Assembly: GCF_004402375.1 (NCBI RefSeq)
Contig: NZ_SOGJ01000021.1
Location: 124,754-188,753, forward strand
Length of the DNA: 64,000 bases
DNA from: Cryobacterium breve
GTDB taxonomy: Bacteria; Actinomycetota; Actinomycetes; Actinomycetales; Microbacteriaceae
Reading direction: 5' to 3'
The position numbers were made by a program, and so were the translations under genes. This document shows, piece by piece, positions 38,881-48,931 of the stretch (positions within the stretch are counted from its first letter, which is position 1; every line of letters starts with the position of its first letter). Under the pieces are notes generated by a model. That model was not told where the DNA came from and searched no databases. It worked only from the letters and a program-made list of their open reading frames with translations.

Positions 38881-39255
38881 GTGCCCACCATTCAGCAGTT
38901 GGTACGAAAGGGCCGCAGCCCCAAGGTCACCAAGACCAAGGCGCCCGCCCTGAAGTCCAACCCCCAGCAGCGCGGCGTGTGCACCCGTGTTTACACGACC
39001 ACGCCGAAGAAGCCGAACTCGGCGCTCCGCAAGGTAGCCCGCGTCAAGCTCTCGAACGGCACCGAGGTCACCGCCTACATCCCCGGCGAGGGCCACAACC
39101 TGCAGGAGCACTCGATGGTGCTCGTCCGCGGTGGTCGCGTCAAGGACCTCCCCGGTGTTCGATACAAGATCGTTCGCGGCGCGCTGGACACCCAGGCCGT
39201 CAAGAACCGCAAGCAGGCTCGTAGCCGCTACGGCGCCAAGATGGAGAAGAAGTAA
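38881..39255 (+). CDS. rpsL: 30S ribosomal protein S12
   Basis: The 124-residue S12 protein at the decoding centre of the 30S subunit. The streptomycin-sensitive motifs are unaltered: [11 protein letters not shown] with Lys43 and Lys44, and [12 protein letters not shown]. The GTG start follows AAGGAG by five bases. Its TAA overlaps the rpsG start by one base (TAATG at 39255), so S12 and S7 are translated by coupling. First gene of the str operon. Confidence 0.99.
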   Translation: MPTIQQLVRKGRSPKVTKTKAPALKSNPQQRGVCTRVYTTTPKKPNSALRKVARVKLSNGTEVTAYIPGEGHNLQEHSMVLVRGGRVKDLPGVRYKIVRGALDTQAVKNRKQARSRYGAKMEKK

Positions 39256-39725
39256 TGCCTCGTAAAGGCCCAGCGCCCAAGCGTCCCGTTATCGCTGACC
39301 CGGTATACGGCGCTCCCATCGTTTCCCAGCTCGTCAACAAGATCCTTCTCGACGGCAAAAAGGGCCTCGCCGAGCGCATCGTTTACGATGCACTCGAAGG
39401 CGTCGTTGCCAAGAACGGTGCGGATGCCGTCGTCACGCTGAAAAAGGCACTCGACAACGTGCGCCCGACCCTCGAGGTGCGTTCGCGCCGCGTCGGTGGT
39501 TCCACCTACCAGGTGCCCGTCGAGGTCAAGCCGCACCGCGCCAACACCCTGGCGCTGCGCTGGTTGACCAGCTACGCCAAGGCTCGTCGCGAGAAGACGA
39601 TGACCGAGCGTCTCACGAATGAAATCCTCGACGCATCCAACGGCCTCGGTGCCGCTGTGAAGCGCCGCGAGGACACGCACAAGATGGCCGAGGCGAACAA
39701 GGCCTTCGCACACTACCGCTGGTAG
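39255..39725 (+). CDS. rpsG: 30S ribosomal protein S7
   Basis: The 156-residue S7 protein, a primary binder of 16S rRNA that nucleates the head of the 30S subunit and contacts the E-site tRNA. The N-terminal [10 protein letters not shown] is the usual basic tail, with VPVEVKPHR and [16 protein letters not shown] in the RNA-binding helices. It starts within the rpsL stop codon. A CTTGTCGAG-containing hairpin lies between its stop and fusA. Confidence 0.99.
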   Translation: MPRKGPAPKRPVIADPVYGAPIVSQLVNKILLDGKKGLAERIVYDALEGVVAKNGADAVVTLKKALDNVRPTLEVRSRRVGGSTYQVPVEVKPHRANTLALRWLTSYAKARREKTMTERLTNEILDASNGLGAAVKRREDTHKMAEANKAFAHYRW

Positions 39726-39740
39726 TAGCGTTCCGGAGTC

Positions 39741-39775
39741 CGGGCTTGTCGAGATCAGATCTCGCCGTGCCCGGA
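39741..39775. repeat. Palindromic element between rpsG and fusA
   Basis: CCGGGC (39741-39746) pairs with GCCCGG (39770-39775), and CGAGAT (39751-39756) pairs with ATCTCG (39760-39765). The left half contains CTTGTCGAG, the core shared with the elements in pilD and after rplO. No T-tract follows, so it is unlikely to be a strong terminator. Confidence 0.6.
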
Positions 39776-39830
39776 TGCCGGATGCCCTGTTTCGCCCCAA
39801 GCACCATAAGCAAACTTCCGGAGGACCCCC

Positions 39831-41945
39831 GTGGCACTTGACGTGCTCACCGACCTGAGTAAGGTCCGCAACATCGGCATCATGGCTCACATTGATGCTG
39901 GCAAGACCACCGTCACTGAGCGCATCCTGTACTACACGGGTGTCAATCACAAGATCGGCGAGACGCACGACGGCGCCTCGACCATGGACTGGATGGCGCA
40001 GGAGCAGGAACGTGGCATCACCATCACGTCTGCCGCGACGACCTGTTTCTGGGCCGAAAACCAGATCAACATCATCGACACGCCCGGTCACGTCGACTTC
40101 ACCGTTGAGGTGGAGCGTTCGCTCCGCGTCCTCGACGGCGCTGTCGCAGTGTTCGACGGCAAGGAGGGCGTTGAGCCTCAGTCCGAGACCGTCTGGCGCC
40201 AGGCCGACAAGTACGACGTGCCCCGCATCTGCTTCGTCAACAAGATGGACAAGCTCGGCGCTGACTTCTTCTACACGGTCGACACCATCGTCAAGCGCCT
40301 CGGCGCGAAGCCGCTCGTCATCCAGCTGCCCATCGGCGCCGAGAACACCTTCGAAGGTGTTGTCGACCTCGTCGAAATGCGTGCACTGACCTGGCGCGGC
40401 GACTCCAAGGGTGACGTCGAGATGGGCTCCAAGTACGCCATCGAAGAGATCCCCGCCGACCTCATCGAGCAGGCCGCGGAATACCGCAAGCTTCTCCTCG
40501 AGACCGTCGCCGAGACCGACGATGACCTCATGGAGAAGTACTTCTCCGGCGAAGAGCTCACCGTGTCCGAGATCAAGCACGCGATTCGGGGTCTCACGGT
40601 CGCCAGCGAGATCTACCCGGTCCTCTGTGGTTCCGCGTTCAAGAACCGCGGCGTCCAGCCGATGCTCGACGCCGTCGTCGACTACCTCCCCACCCCGCTC
40701 GACGTGCCGGCCATCGAGGCCCACGACGCGCGCGATGAGGAAAAGGTCATCATGCGTCACCCCGACGCGACGGAGCCGTTCACGGCCCTCGCGTTCAAGG
40801 TTGCCGTGCACCCGTTCTTCGGTCGCCTGACCTACGTTCGCGTGTACTCCGGTCACCTTGACTCCGGCGCCCAGGTCGTCAACTCGACCAAGGGCAAGAA
40901 GGAGCGCATCGGCAAGATCTTCCAGATGCACGCCAACAAGGAGAACCCGGTGGCCTTCGTGACCGCCGGTCACATCTACGCGGTCATCGGCCTCAAGGAC
41001 ACCACCACAGGAGACACCCTGTGCGACCCGAACGCGCAGGTCGTGCTCGAGTCGATGACGTTCCCTGACCCGGTCATCGAGGTCGCGATCGAGCCGAAGA
41101 CCAAGCAGGACCAGGAGAAGCTGGGTCTTGCGATCCAGAAGCTGGCCGAAGAGGACCCGACCTTCCGCACCGAGCAGAACCAGGAAACTGGTCAGACGGT
41201 CATCAAGGGAATGGGCGAACTGCACCTGGACATTCTGGTCGACCGGATGCGGCGTGAATTCAACGTCGAAGCCAACGTCGGCAAGCCCCAGGTCGCATAC
41301 CGCGAGACCATCCGCAGGGCGGTCGAGCGTCACGACTACACGCACAAGAAGCAGACCGGTGGATCCGGGCAGTTCGCGAAGATCCAGATCGCGATCGAGC
41401 CGCTCGAGATCACTGCCGAGAAGAGCTACGAGTTCGTCAACAAGGTCACGGGTGGCCGCATCCCCCGGGAATACATCCCCTCGGTGGATGCAGGAATCCA
41501 GGATGCGCTGCACGTCGGCGTCCTGGCCGGTTACCCGATGGTGGGCGTCAAGGCAAGCCTGCTTGACGGTGCCGCACACGACGTCGACTCCTCGGAGATG
41601 GCGTTCAAGATTGCCGGTTCGATGGGCTTCAAGGAAGCTGTTCGTAAGGCTGACCCTGTTCTGCTCGAGCCGCTGATGGCCGTCGAGGTGCGTACCCCTG
41701 AGGAATACATGGGCGACGTCATCGGTGACCTCAACTCGCGTCGTGGACAGATCCAGACCATGGAGGACGCTCAGGGCGTGAAGGTAATTCGCGCCAACGT
41801 TCCGCTGTCGGAGATGTTCGGATACATCGGTGACCTGAGGTCGAAGACCTCTGGCCGCGCGGTGTACTCGATGACCTTCGAGAGCTATGCGGAGGTCCCC
41901 AGGGCTGTAGCCGAAGAGATCATCCAGAAGAACAAGGGCGAGTAG
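39831..41945 (+). CDS. fusA: Elongation factor G
   Basis: The 704-residue translocation GTPase, which also acts with RRF in ribosome recycling. GTPase motifs are AHIDAGKTT (G1), the switch region [13 protein letters not shown] (G3), NKMD (G4) and a G5-like CGSAFKNRG. Domain IV begins near GGSGQFAKI and domain V ends with the EF-G C-terminus. The GTG start is five bases after GGAGGA. The length is normal. The gap of 105 bases to rpsG contains the palindromic element; tuf follows after 145 bases. Confidence 0.99.
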   Translation: MALDVLTDLSKVRNIGIMAHIDAGKTTVTERILYYTGVNHKIGETHDGASTMDWMAQEQERGITITSAATTCFWAENQINIIDTPGHVDFTVEVERSLRVLDGAVAVFDGKEGVEPQSETVWRQADKYDVPRICFVNKMDKLGADFFYTVDTIVKRLGAKPLVIQLPIGAENTFEGVVDLVEMRALTWRGDSKGDVEMGSKYAIEEIPADLIEQAAEYRKLLLETVAETDDDLMEKYFSGEELTVSEIKHAIRGLTVASEIYPVLCGSAFKNRGVQPMLDAVVDYLPTPLDVPAIEAHDARDEEKVIMRHPDATEPFTALAFKVAVHPFFGRLTYVRVYSGHLDSGAQVVNSTKGKKERIGKIFQMHANKENPVAFVTAGHIYAVIGLKDTTTGDTLCDPNAQVVLESMTFPDPVIEVAIEPKTKQDQEKLGLAIQKLAEEDPTFRTEQNQETGQTVIKGMGELHLDILVDRMRREFNVEANVGKPQVAYRETIRRAVERHDYTHKKQTGGSGQFAKIQIAIEPLEITAEKSYEFVNKVTGGRIPREYIPSVDAGIQDALHVGVLAGYPMVGVKASLLDGAAHDVDSSEMAFKIAGSMGFKEAVRKADPVLLEPLMAVEVRTPEEYMGDVIGDLNSRRGQIQTMEDAQGVKVIRANVPLSEMFGYIGDLRSKTSGRAVYSMTFESYAEVPRAVAEEIIQKNKGE

Positions 41946-42090
41946 CCTAAAGCCTTCCGGTCTCTTACGGGCCTTCGGGCCCAAATCGCTTCGGCCTCCC
42001 GGCCCGAGTAGCATAAGTACACAAATCCAGCAGTTTCACCGTCCGCAAACCAGCGGTCGATGGAGCCATGAGTCCTGAGGAGGACCCACA

Positions 42091-43284
42091 GTGGCCAAGG
42101 CCAAGTTCGAGCGGACCAAGCCGCACGTAAACATCGGAACGATCGGTCACGTTGACCACGGAAAGACCACGCTGACTGCAGCGATCTCCAAGGTCCTCGC
42201 CGACACGTACCCGTCCAAGACGAACGTTCAGCGCGACTTCGCGTCGATCGACTCTGCTCCGGAAGAACGCCAGCGCGGTATCACGATCAACATCTCGCAC
42301 GTTGAGTACGAGACCGAAAAGCGTCACTATGCGCACGTTGACGCACCGGGCCACGCTGACTACATCAAGAACATGATCACCGGTGCTGCTCAGATGGACG
42401 GCGCGATCCTCGTGGTTGCCGCTACTGACGGCCCGATGGCTCAGACCCGTGAGCACGTTCTGCTCGCGAAGCAGGTCGGCGTGCCGTCCCTGCTCGTCGC
42501 ACTGAACAAGTCCGACATGGTTGATGACGAAGAGATCCTTGAGCTCGTTGAGCTCGAGGTTCGCGAGCTCCTCACCGCCCAGGGCTTCGACGGCGACAAC
42601 GCTCCCGTCGTGCGCGTCTCCGCACTCAAGGCGCTGGAAGGCGACGAGAAGTGGGTCGGCAACATCCTTGAGCTCATGAAGGCTGTCGACGACTACTTCC
42701 CGGAGCCCGTCCGCGACAAGGACAAGCCCTTCCTGATGCCGATCGAGGACGTCTTCACGATCACCGGTCGTGGAACCGTCGTCACCGGCCGCGCCGAGCG
42801 TGGAACCCTCAAGATCAACTCCGAGGTCGAGGTTGTCGGCATCCGCCCGACCATCAAGACCACGGTCACTGGTATCGAGATGTTCCACAAGCAGCTCGAC
42901 GAGGCTTGGGCCGGCGAGAACTGTGGTCTTCTTCTTCGTGGCACCAAGCGCGAAGACGTCGAGCGCGGCCAGGTTGTCGTCAAGCCGGGTTCGGTCACGC
43001 CGCACACCGACTTCGAGGGCACCGCGTACATCCTGTCAAAGGATGAGGGTGGGCGTCACAACCCGTTCTACGCGAACTACCGCCCGCAGTTCTACTTCCG
43101 CACCACGGACGTCACCGGCGTCATCACGCTGCCTGAGGGCACCGAGATGGTCATGCCCGGCGACACCACCGACATGAACGTCGCGCTGATCCAGCCGATC
43201 GCCATGGAAGAGGGCCTCGGCTTCGCCATTCGTGAAGGTGGCCGCACCGTCGGCGCCGGAACGGTGACCAAGATCATCAAGTAG
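42091..43284 (+). CDS. tuf: Elongation factor Tu
   Basis: The 397-residue GTPase that carries aminoacyl-tRNA to the ribosome. Motifs are GHVDHGKTT (G1), [13 protein letters not shown] (switch I), [12 protein letters not shown] (G3), NKSD (G4) and SALKALEGD (G5); domains 2 and 3 are complete, ending with [15 protein letters not shown]. The GTG at 42091 follows GAGGAGGA. A small GGGCCTTCGGGCCC hairpin lies between fusA and tuf and may mark a processing or attenuation point; I see no clear separate promoter. An intrinsic terminator follows. Confidence 0.99.
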   Translation: MAKAKFERTKPHVNIGTIGHVDHGKTTLTAAISKVLADTYPSKTNVQRDFASIDSAPEERQRGITINISHVEYETEKRHYAHVDAPGHADYIKNMITGAAQMDGAILVVAATDGPMAQTREHVLLAKQVGVPSLLVALNKSDMVDDEEILELVELEVRELLTAQGFDGDNAPVVRVSALKALEGDEKWVGNILELMKAVDDYFPEPVRDKDKPFLMPIEDVFTITGRGTVVTGRAERGTLKINSEVEVVGIRPTIKTTVTGIEMFHKQLDEAWAGENCGLLLRGTKREDVERGQVVVKPGSVTPHTDFEGTAYILSKDEGGRHNPFYANYRPQFYFRTTDVTGVITLPEGTEMVMPGDTTDMNVALIQPIAMEEGLGFAIREGGRTVGAGTVTKIIK

Positions 43285-43331
43285 TTCCTTTCACCGGCTC
43301 AGTCACCTCGGTGATCGAACCGGTCGAGATC

Positions 43332-43365
43332 AAGGGGTCGGTCCTTCGGGACCGGCCCTTTTTTC
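43332..43365 (+). terminator. Intrinsic terminator after tuf
   Basis: AAGGGGTCGGTCC, a TTCG loop and GGACCGGCCCTT form a 12-bp stem running into six T residues (43359-43364). It closes the str operon. Confidence 0.92.
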
Positions 43366-43488
43366 ATGCCCCAGTACCCGTCCGTGGGCGGAACATCACC
43401 GCCCACGTTGCTCCCGCGCGCAGGTGATTCCCAACCATCGGGAACTAGCCTTGTCACGCAACCCAATCGTCCCAGATCGGAGAACTTC

Positions 43489-43719
43489 GTGAACTTCAAC
43501 GACATCAGCCGCAAGGCGCAAGACTTTCTCAAAACGGAGAAGGGCGAAAAGCTCGCGGACAAGATTCTCGACGGAGGAGCCGCCGCCGCGAACAAGGTCA
43601 CCGGCAACAAGCACGCCGAAAAAGTGCAGAATGCCCGAGACGCGGCGGACAAACACCTCGGTCGCGGCGACGGTCCGACCGACCGCGATGCTCGAGGGAC
43701 TGGGCCAGACGCCCGCTAG
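43489..43719 (+). CDS. MT0933/Rv0909-like antitoxin-family small protein
   Basis: A 76-residue hydrophilic protein resembling the actinobacterial MT0933-like antitoxin family: two short repeats of the type KAQDFLKTEKGEKLADKI and GNKHAEKVQNARDAADKHL, then a Gly/Asp/Arg tail. Mycobacterial Rv0909 is paired with a START-fold toxin, but no such gene is adjacent here. The GTG at 43489 follows CGGAGAA; the open frame continues upstream without a better signal. Standalone members of this family may be general stress or nucleoid-type small proteins, so a toxin-antitoxin role is not shown. Confidence 0.7.
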   Translation: MNFNDISRKAQDFLKTEKGEKLADKILDGGAAAANKVTGNKHAEKVQNARDAADKHLGRGDGPTDRDARGTGPDAR

Positions 43720-43807
43720 ACTCTGGTCGAACTCCCGCCGGTGATCGAGCTGGTCGAGGTCGAATCGGGGTGGGGCCGCGCGGCGCGGGTCTAGCGCCGG
43801 TTCGCTT

Positions 43808-43819
43808 GTGGCATGCCAC
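43808..43819. repeat. Left copy of a GTGGCATGCCAC repeat
   Basis: A perfect 12-bp palindrome followed by a CGCG...GGCGC-type tail. The same palindrome and a similar tail are found after the AbiEi-like gene at 44955. Confidence 0.6.
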
Positions 43820-43947
43820 CCGCGCAGCGGCGCGCCTTCCGCGGAGTGGGCCGTGGCCTGTTCTCCACAGGAGGCCCAGTCGGAAAAGAGTGCACAGACT
43901 GCGGCGATCGGTCGGGCCTCAGGCCCGCGTCAATCCACAGTCAGTGG

Positions 43948-44928
43948 ATGCCCAACTCTCCTGACGACAACATCCCACCCACCGGTCTCCTTCTCGCGGG
44001 TGACTTTCGCAGGGCCTTCGATACCGATCTGCGGCTGCGTCGGCACGCGGCTAGGGGCGAACTGCACCGGTTGGCTCGCGGCCAGTACATCGATGCCACC
44101 GCGTGGGCAGCGCTGAACTCGGACCAGCGGTACGCGCTCCGAGTGCGCGGGGCGGCCGACACTCGGCAGACGGAGCTCGTGATCTCCCACCAATCCGCGG
44201 CTGTTCTCTGGGGTCTCCCGGCACTGTTCGGCTGGCCCCCCGAGGTTCACTTCCTCACCGAACGCACCCGCGGTGGGCGCTCGACCCCGGGGATCCGTAA
44301 GCACGCGACCGGGCTCATCCTGCGCGATACCGCCGTCGAGGACGGGCTCCTGGTTACCAGCATCGAACGCACGGTCGTCGACGTCGCCGCCACTCTCGAC
44401 CTGAAATCCGCGGTGGCTATGGCCGACCGCGCCATTGCGGTGGATCGCATGGGCGTGATTGGTCCCCTGACAACCAGGACCCGACTCATCGACACCTGGG
44501 AACGGATGTTGCCTTTCCGGGGGTCCGTGCGGGCGCGCGCCGTGATCGATTTCGCGTCGACACTGTCGGGTTCTCCGAACGAGTCCGGCAGTCGCGTCAA
44601 CGTCGCGCTGAATGGATTCCCCGAACCGGAGCTGCAGCATCCGTTCGTCGTCGACGGCACAACAGTGTTCACCGACTTCTACTGGGTTGACGAGGACTCG
44701 GTGGGGGAGGCCGACGGGAAGCGGAAGTACTTCGACCCGGTGATGCTCGATGGCCGCACCACCGCCGATGCGATCTACGACGAAAAACGTCGGGAGGATG
44801 GCGTGCGTCGACAGGTGCACGGGTTCACTCGCTGGGACTTCCGTGTCGGTATGAGCCAGGGCCGGTTGCGCACCCGGTTGCTGCAGTTGGGGCTGTCAAT
44901 CGGGCGCCCACGACTGCAATTGAGGTAA
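43948..44928 (+). CDS. AbiEi-like protein with a PD-(D/E)XK nuclease-like C-terminus
   Basis: A 326-residue protein. The N-terminal part resembles AbiEi-type antitoxins (helix-turn-helix region RHAARGELHRLARGQYID, then VISHQSAAVLWGLP and TSIERTVVDVAATLD). The C-terminal 110 residues have an acidic/lysine pattern of Vsr/DUF559-like nucleases: a Glu in ESGSRVN, an Asp in FTDFYWV, and GEADGKRKY (E-x-D-G-x-x-K). It could be a defence, toxin-antitoxin or DNA-repair type protein; no AbiEii toxin gene is next to it. The start at 43948 is chosen by the domain boundary and is uncertain. It sits alone between tuf and rpsJ, flanked by matching repeats. Confidence 0.65.
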   Translation: MPNSPDDNIPPTGLLLAGDFRRAFDTDLRLRRHAARGELHRLARGQYIDATAWAALNSDQRYALRVRGAADTRQTELVISHQSAAVLWGLPALFGWPPEVHFLTERTRGGRSTPGIRKHATGLILRDTAVEDGLLVTSIERTVVDVAATLDLKSAVAMADRAIAVDRMGVIGPLTTRTRLIDTWERMLPFRGSVRARAVIDFASTLSGSPNESGSRVNVALNGFPEPELQHPFVVDGTTVFTDFYWVDEDSVGEADGKRKYFDPVMLDGRTTADAIYDEKRREDGVRRQVHGFTRWDFRVGMSQGRLRTRLLQLGLSIGRPRLQLR

Positions 44929-44954
44929 GGCGCGCGAGGTGCGCCGGTGCGCGG

Positions 44955-44966
44955 GTGGCATGCCAC
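44955..44966. repeat. Right copy of a GTGGCATGCCAC repeat
   Basis: The same 12-bp palindrome as at 43808, followed by CGCGGAGTGGCGC. The two copies are in direct orientation as far as their flanks can be aligned and enclose the AbiEi-like gene. Confidence 0.6.
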
Positions 44967-45087
44967 GCGCGGAGTGGCGCAGCACCCGCGCGAGGCCTGA
45001 CCGGGCGAGGCGACGCGCCCGGGGTGCCGGCAGCCAAGGCCCGGAACGACGCGGATGTGCCGACACGCCGCACGCGACACGCCCGGG

Positions 45088-45117
45088 TTGCACAATGACC
45101 CGACCCTGTGGCAGACT
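45088..45117 (+). promoter_or_regulatory. Candidate S10 operon promoter
   Basis: TTGCAC (45088-45093), an 18-base spacer and CAGACT (45112-45117) lie well placed for the S10 operon, with a leader of about 325 nt. The -10 deviates from TANNNT at its first position, so this is tentative. Confidence 0.45.
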
Positions 45118-45449
45118 CTTCTAGTTCAACACTTTCGACTGCCGCGCTGCACGCGGTGTCGGGATCACTGCCAGGCAGTGCATAGCTTGTGCCGTTCGCC
45201 GTGAAAAGCGCCAGGTGCACAGTTAGGCCGCGGGTAGCAGGACATAGCTCAAACCAACAGCCGGGAATGCTGGGTAAATCCATGCCTTCCCCCATGCGCG
45301 AGTGTGGAGCAGCGGGTTGGCTCGGCAGGACCGCTCCGCGGGCCGGCCGAAATTGACAGATGAACAGTGGTGCGACAGCAGCAGTGCTACTACGGCGTCC
45401 AATGCAGCCCTCGGGATGTACGAAGCCTTGACAAGAAAGCGAGTTCGAC

Positions 45450-45758
45450 ATGGCGGGACAGAAAATCCGCATTCGACTTAAGTCGTATGACCACGAGGTC
45501 ATCGACATCTCGGCGCGCAAGATCGTCGACACAGTGACCCGCGCGGGTGCAACTGTCGTCGGTCCCGTGCCGCTTCCGACCGAGAAGAACGTGGTGTGTG
45601 TCATCCGTTCGCCTCACAAGTACAAGGACAGCCGGGAGCACTTTGAAATGCGCACCCACAAGCGTCTGATCGACATCATTGACCCGACCCCGAAGGCCGT
45701 CGACTCGCTTATGCGTCTCGACCTGCCGGCCGACGTCAACATCGAGATCAAGCTCTAG
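45450..45758 (+). CDS. rpsJ: 30S ribosomal protein S10
   Basis: The 102-residue S10 protein of the 30S head; as NusE it also joins NusB in antitermination. The sequence is canonical, from [15 protein letters not shown] to [13 protein letters not shown]. The ribosome binding site is weak (AAAGCGAG). It is the first gene of the S10 operon, and rplC follows after eight bases. Confidence 0.99.
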   Translation: MAGQKIRIRLKSYDHEVIDISARKIVDTVTRAGATVVGPVPLPTEKNVVCVIRSPHKYKDSREHFEMRTHKRLIDIIDPTPKAVDSLMRLDLPADVNIEIKL

Positions 45759-45766
45759 GGCCCGCG

Positions 45767-46426
45767 ATGTCTTACGCAGATACCAAGACCACCAAGGGTC
45801 TCCTCGGCAAGAAGCTCGGCATGACGCAGGTCTGGGACGAGAACAACAAGCTCGTTCCCGTCACCGTCATCGAGATCTCGCCCAACGTTGTCACCCAGAT
45901 CCGCAGCAAGGACATCGACGGCTACGCCGGCGTCCAGATCGCTGCTGGGGCCATCGACCCGCGCAAGGTCAACAAGCCTTCCGCCGGACACTTCGAAAAG
46001 GCAGGCGTCACGCCTCGCCGTCACCTCACTGAGCTCCGCACTGCGGATGCCGCTGACTACACCCTGGGCCAGGAACTCACCGTTGACGGTGTCTTCGCTG
46101 CCGGTACCAAGGTCGACGTCATGGGCACCAGCAAAGGTAAGGGCTTCGCCGGTGTCATGAAGCGTCACAACTTCAAGGGTGTTTCCTCCTCGCACGGTTC
46201 CCACCGTAACCACCGCAAGCCCGGTTCCATCGGTGCTTCCTCGACCCCGAGCCGTGTCTTCAAGGGCATGCGCATGGCCGGTCGCATGGGTGGCGAGCGC
46301 GTCACCGTGCTGAACCTCAAGGTTCACGCCGTAGACGCCGAGAAGGGCCTCCTGCTGGTCAAGGGTGCCGTTCCCGGTGCCAAGGGCCGCCTCGTATTCG
46401 TCCGCAATGCAGTGAAGGGAGCCTAG
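45767..46426 (+). CDS. rplC: 50S ribosomal protein L3
   Basis: The 219-residue L3 protein, an early assembly factor whose loop reaches the peptidyl transferase centre. The loop reads [20 protein letters not shown]; it lacks the glutamine that is methylated in E. coli L3. A further conserved segment is [21 protein letters not shown] near the C-terminus. rplD starts four bases after the stop. Confidence 0.99.
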   Translation: MSYADTKTTKGLLGKKLGMTQVWDENNKLVPVTVIEISPNVVTQIRSKDIDGYAGVQIAAGAIDPRKVNKPSAGHFEKAGVTPRRHLTELRTADAADYTLGQELTVDGVFAAGTKVDVMGTSKGKGFAGVMKRHNFKGVSSSHGSHRNHRKPGSIGASSTPSRVFKGMRMAGRMGGERVTVLNLKVHAVDAEKGLLLVKGAVPGAKGRLVFVRNAVKGA

Positions 46427-46430
46427 TCCT

Positions 46431-47081
46431 ATGACTACCTCACTCGATCTCATCGACGCCAAGGGTAAGAAGGCCGGCTCTGTCGAGCTTCCCGCCGAAA
46501 TCTTTGACGTTCAGACCAACGTCCCGCTGATCCACCAGGTCGTCGTTGCGCAGCTCGCTGCCGCACGTCAGGGTACGCACAAGACCAAGCGTCGTGGCGA
46601 GGTTTCCGGCTCCGGCCGCAAGCCGTTCAAGCAGAAGGGCACCGGTCGCGCTCGTCAGGGCTCGATCCGCGCCCCTCAGATGACCGGTGGTGGCATCGTC
46701 CACGGACCGACCCCGCGTAACTACGAACAGCGCACCCCCAAGAAAATGATCGCGGCAGCACTGCGCGGATCGCTTTCCGACCGCGCCCGTGGCGACCGCC
46801 TTCACGTCGTGACCGCACTTTTCAGCGCCGAGACGCCCAGCACCAAGGGCGCCATCGAGCTGCTCAGCCAGATCGCCAGCAGCAAGCACGTGCTGGTTGT
46901 TCTGGAGCGCACCGACGAACTGACGCTTCGCAGCATCCGCAACCTGCCGACGGTGCACGTTCTGCCGTGGGACCAGCTGAATGCCTATGACGTGCTCGTC
47001 AGCGACGACATCGTCTTCACCAAGGGCGCCTTCGACGCGTTCGTGGCGAGCAAGACCAAGAAGGAAGAGGTGCCCGCATAA
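46431..47081 (+). CDS. rplD: 50S ribosomal protein L4
   Basis: The 216-residue L4 protein, which lines the exit tunnel and, in E. coli, also represses the S10 operon through its leader. The tunnel loop is [20 protein letters not shown] followed by [10 protein letters not shown]. The Glu/Asp and Lys C-terminal tail extends past the usual end by a few residues (KTKKEEVPA). It overlaps rplW by one base (TAATG). Whether L4 controls this operon in the organism is unknown. Confidence 0.99.
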   Translation: MTTSLDLIDAKGKKAGSVELPAEIFDVQTNVPLIHQVVVAQLAAARQGTHKTKRRGEVSGSGRKPFKQKGTGRARQGSIRAPQMTGGGIVHGPTPRNYEQRTPKKMIAAALRGSLSDRARGDRLHVVTALFSAETPSTKGAIELLSQIASSKHVLVVLERTDELTLRSIRNLPTVHVLPWDQLNAYDVLVSDDIVFTKGAFDAFVASKTKKEEVPA

Positions 47082-47383
47082 TGGCTACCCCGATCAACAA
47101 GGATCCCCGCGACGTCATCATCGCTCCGGTCGTCTCTGAAAAGAGCTATGGCCTGATCGACGAAGGCAAGTACACCTTCATCGTGGACCCGCGCTCGAAC
47201 AAGACCGAAATCAAGCTCGCGATTGAGAAGATCTTCAAGGTAGAGGTCGCTTCGATCAACACCATGAACCGCATCGGCAAGACGCGTCGCACGAAGTTCG
47301 GTCAGGGCAAGCGCAAGGACACCAAGCGTGCCATCGTCACGCTCAAGTCCGGTTCCATTGACATCTTCACGGCCGTCGGCTAA
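47081..47383 (+). CDS. rplW: 50S ribosomal protein L23
   Basis: The 100-residue L23 protein at the tunnel exit, the docking site for trigger factor and SRP. Signature segments are [13 protein letters not shown] and [20 protein letters not shown] with the basic loop [15 protein letters not shown]. It starts within the rplD stop codon. Confidence 0.99.
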   Translation: MATPINKDPRDVIIAPVVSEKSYGLIDEGKYTFIVDPRSNKTEIKLAIEKIFKVEVASINTMNRIGKTRRTKFGQGKRKDTKRAIVTLKSGSIDIFTAVG

Positions 47384-47408
47384 GCGGCGCGGACTAGAGG
47401 AATAAGAA

Positions 47409-48248
47409 ATGGCTATTCGTAAGTTCAAGCCCACGACTCCCGGTCGTCGCGGTTCATCTGTTGCAGACTTCGCAGAGATCACCCGCTCCACGCCGGAGAA
47501 GTCACTGCTTCGCCCCCTGTCCAAGACCGGTGGCCGCAACAACCAGGGTCGCATCACCACGCGTCACATCGGTGGTGGACACAAGCGTCAGTACCGTCTA
47601 ATCGACTTCCGTCGTAACGACAAAGACGGCGTCAACGCCAAGGTCGCTCACATCGAGTACGACCCGAACCGTACGGCGCGCATCGCGCTCCTGCACTTCA
47701 TGGACGGTTCCAAGCGCTACATCATCGCCCCGAACAAGCTGAACCAGGGCGACATCGTAGAGTCGGGCGCCGGTGCTGACATCAAGCCCGGCAACAACCT
47801 GCCGCTGAAGAACATCCCGACCGGTACCATCATTCACGCGGTCGAGCTGCGTCCGGGCGGTGGCGCCAAGATGGCCCGCTCCGCCGGATCGTCTGTTCGT
47901 CTCGTCGCGAAGGATGGCATCTACGCCCAGCTGCGACTGCCGTCCGGAGAAATCCGTAACGTCGACGCCCGCTGCCGCGCCACGATCGGCGAGGTCGGCA
48001 ACGCCGAGCAGTCGAACATCAACTGGGGCAAGGCCGGTCGTATGCGCTGGAAAGGCGTTCGCCCGACCGTTCGTGGTGTTGCCATGAACCCGGTCGACCA
48101 CCCGCACGGTGGTGGTGAGGGTAAGACGTCCGGTGGACGTCACCCCGTCAGCCCTTGGGGCCAGAAAGAAGGGCGTACCCGCCACCCGAACAAGGAAAGC
48201 GACAAGCTCATCGTTCGTCGCCGTACCGTCGGCAAGAAGCGTAAGTAG
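47409..48248 (+). CDS. rplB: 50S ribosomal protein L2
   Basis: The 279-residue L2 protein, required for subunit association and peptidyl transferase activity. The histidine motif is intact ([14 protein letters not shown]) and the C-terminus is the basic [11 protein letters not shown]. Other landmarks are [18 protein letters not shown] and [18 protein letters not shown]. The ATG follows AGAGGAATAAGAA. Confidence 0.99.
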   Translation: MAIRKFKPTTPGRRGSSVADFAEITRSTPEKSLLRPLSKTGGRNNQGRITTRHIGGGHKRQYRLIDFRRNDKDGVNAKVAHIEYDPNRTARIALLHFMDGSKRYIIAPNKLNQGDIVESGAGADIKPGNNLPLKNIPTGTIIHAVELRPGGGAKMARSAGSSVRLVAKDGIYAQLRLPSGEIRNVDARCRATIGEVGNAEQSNINWGKAGRMRWKGVRPTVRGVAMNPVDHPHGGGEGKTSGGRHPVSPWGQKEGRTRHPNKESDKLIVRRRTVGKKRK

Positions 48249-48257
48249 GAGTAGACG

Positions 48258-48539
48258 ATGCCACGCAGTCTCAAGAAAGGCCCGTTCGTTGACGACCACC
48301 TGCTTCGCAAGGTTGTCAAGGCGAACGAAGCCAGCAGCAAGAACGTAATCAAGACCTGGTCGCGCCGGTCGATGATCATCCCCGGCATGCTCGGGCACAC
48401 CATCGCCGTGCACGACGGACGCAAGCACATCCCGGTGTTCGTCACCGAGAGCATGGTCGGGCACAAGCTCGGCGAGTTCGCGCCCACCCGCACCTTCCGT
48501 GGACACGTGAAGGACGACAAGAAGGGCCGTCGCCGCTAA
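48258..48539 (+). CDS. rpsS: 30S ribosomal protein S19
   Basis: The 93-residue S19 protein, which pairs with S13 in the 30S head and bridges to the 50S subunit. It is canonical: [35 protein letters not shown] and [14 protein letters not shown]. It starts ten bases after the rplB stop. Confidence 0.99.
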   Translation: MPRSLKKGPFVDDHLLRKVVKANEASSKNVIKTWSRRSMIIPGMLGHTIAVHDGRKHIPVFVTESMVGHKLGEFAPTRTFRGHVKDDKKGRRR

Positions 48540-48565
48540 CGCGGGGACGTGAAGGAGGATAAGAA

Positions 48566-48931
48566 ATGGTGGAGTCGATCGCACGCGTGCGTCACATCCG
48601 CGTTACCCCCCAGAAGGCTCGTCGCGTTGTCAACCTGATCCGCGGCAAGCAGGCCTTCGAGGCCCTGGGAATTCTGAAGTTCGCGCCGCAGGGCGCGAGC
48701 GACCCGGTATACAAGCTGGTCGCCTCGGCGATAGCCAACGCCCGAGTCAAGGCAGATGCAGCGAACACCTTCCTGGACGAGCAGGACCTGTTCGTCAGTC
48801 AGGCGTTCGTTGACGAGGGTACGACCCTCAAGCGTTTCCAGGCCCGCGCACAGGGTCGCGCATTCCAGATCAAGAAGCGCACGAGCCACATCACGGTTGT
48901 GCTCGCCACTCCTGAGGAGGGTACGAAGTAA
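48566..48931 (+). CDS. rplV: 50S ribosomal protein L22
   Basis: The 121-residue L22 protein, whose beta hairpin lines the exit tunnel near the macrolide site. The hairpin region is [20 protein letters not shown], with no obvious resistance-type insertion. N-terminal [18 protein letters not shown]-type segment ([19 protein letters not shown]) is present. The ATG follows AAGGAGGA. Its stop overlaps rpsC (TAATG). Confidence 0.99.
   Translation: MVESIARVRHIRVTPQKARRVVNLIRGKQAFEALGILKFAPQGASDPVYKLVASAIANARVKADAANTFLDEQDLFVSQAFVDEGTTLKRFQARAQGRAFQIKKRTSHITVVLATPEEGTK

Larger units (their letters stand above)
44929..45449. other. Intergenic region upstream of the S10 operon
   Basis: This 521-base gap holds the right repeat copy (44955-44966), a GC-rich stretch to about 45080, a candidate promoter (45088-45117) and then a leader of about 325 bases before rpsJ. 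Small stems such as CTGCCAGGCAG (45170-45180) occur in the leader. A long reverse-strand open frame (44825-45604) crosses the rpsJ start, has no recognisable protein sequence and is not counted as a gene. Confidence 0.6.

Noticed and set aside
39228-42014. A reverse-strand open frame of 928 codons opposite rpsG and fusA.
   Set aside because: Antisense shadow of highly biased genes. The forward genes are certain and no reverse ribosome binding site or motif is present.
43489-44928. A toxin-antitoxin pair formed by the small antitoxin-family protein and the AbiEi-like protein.
   Set aside because: Both are antitoxin-related, about 230 bases apart, without a shared operon signal or a toxin partner; pairing them is not supported.
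44825-45604. A 259-codon reverse frame crossing the AbiEi-like gene end, the gap and the rpsJ start.
   Set aside because: No recognisable protein sequence, cysteine/serine-biased composition, and it would cover the S10 promoter and the rpsJ start.
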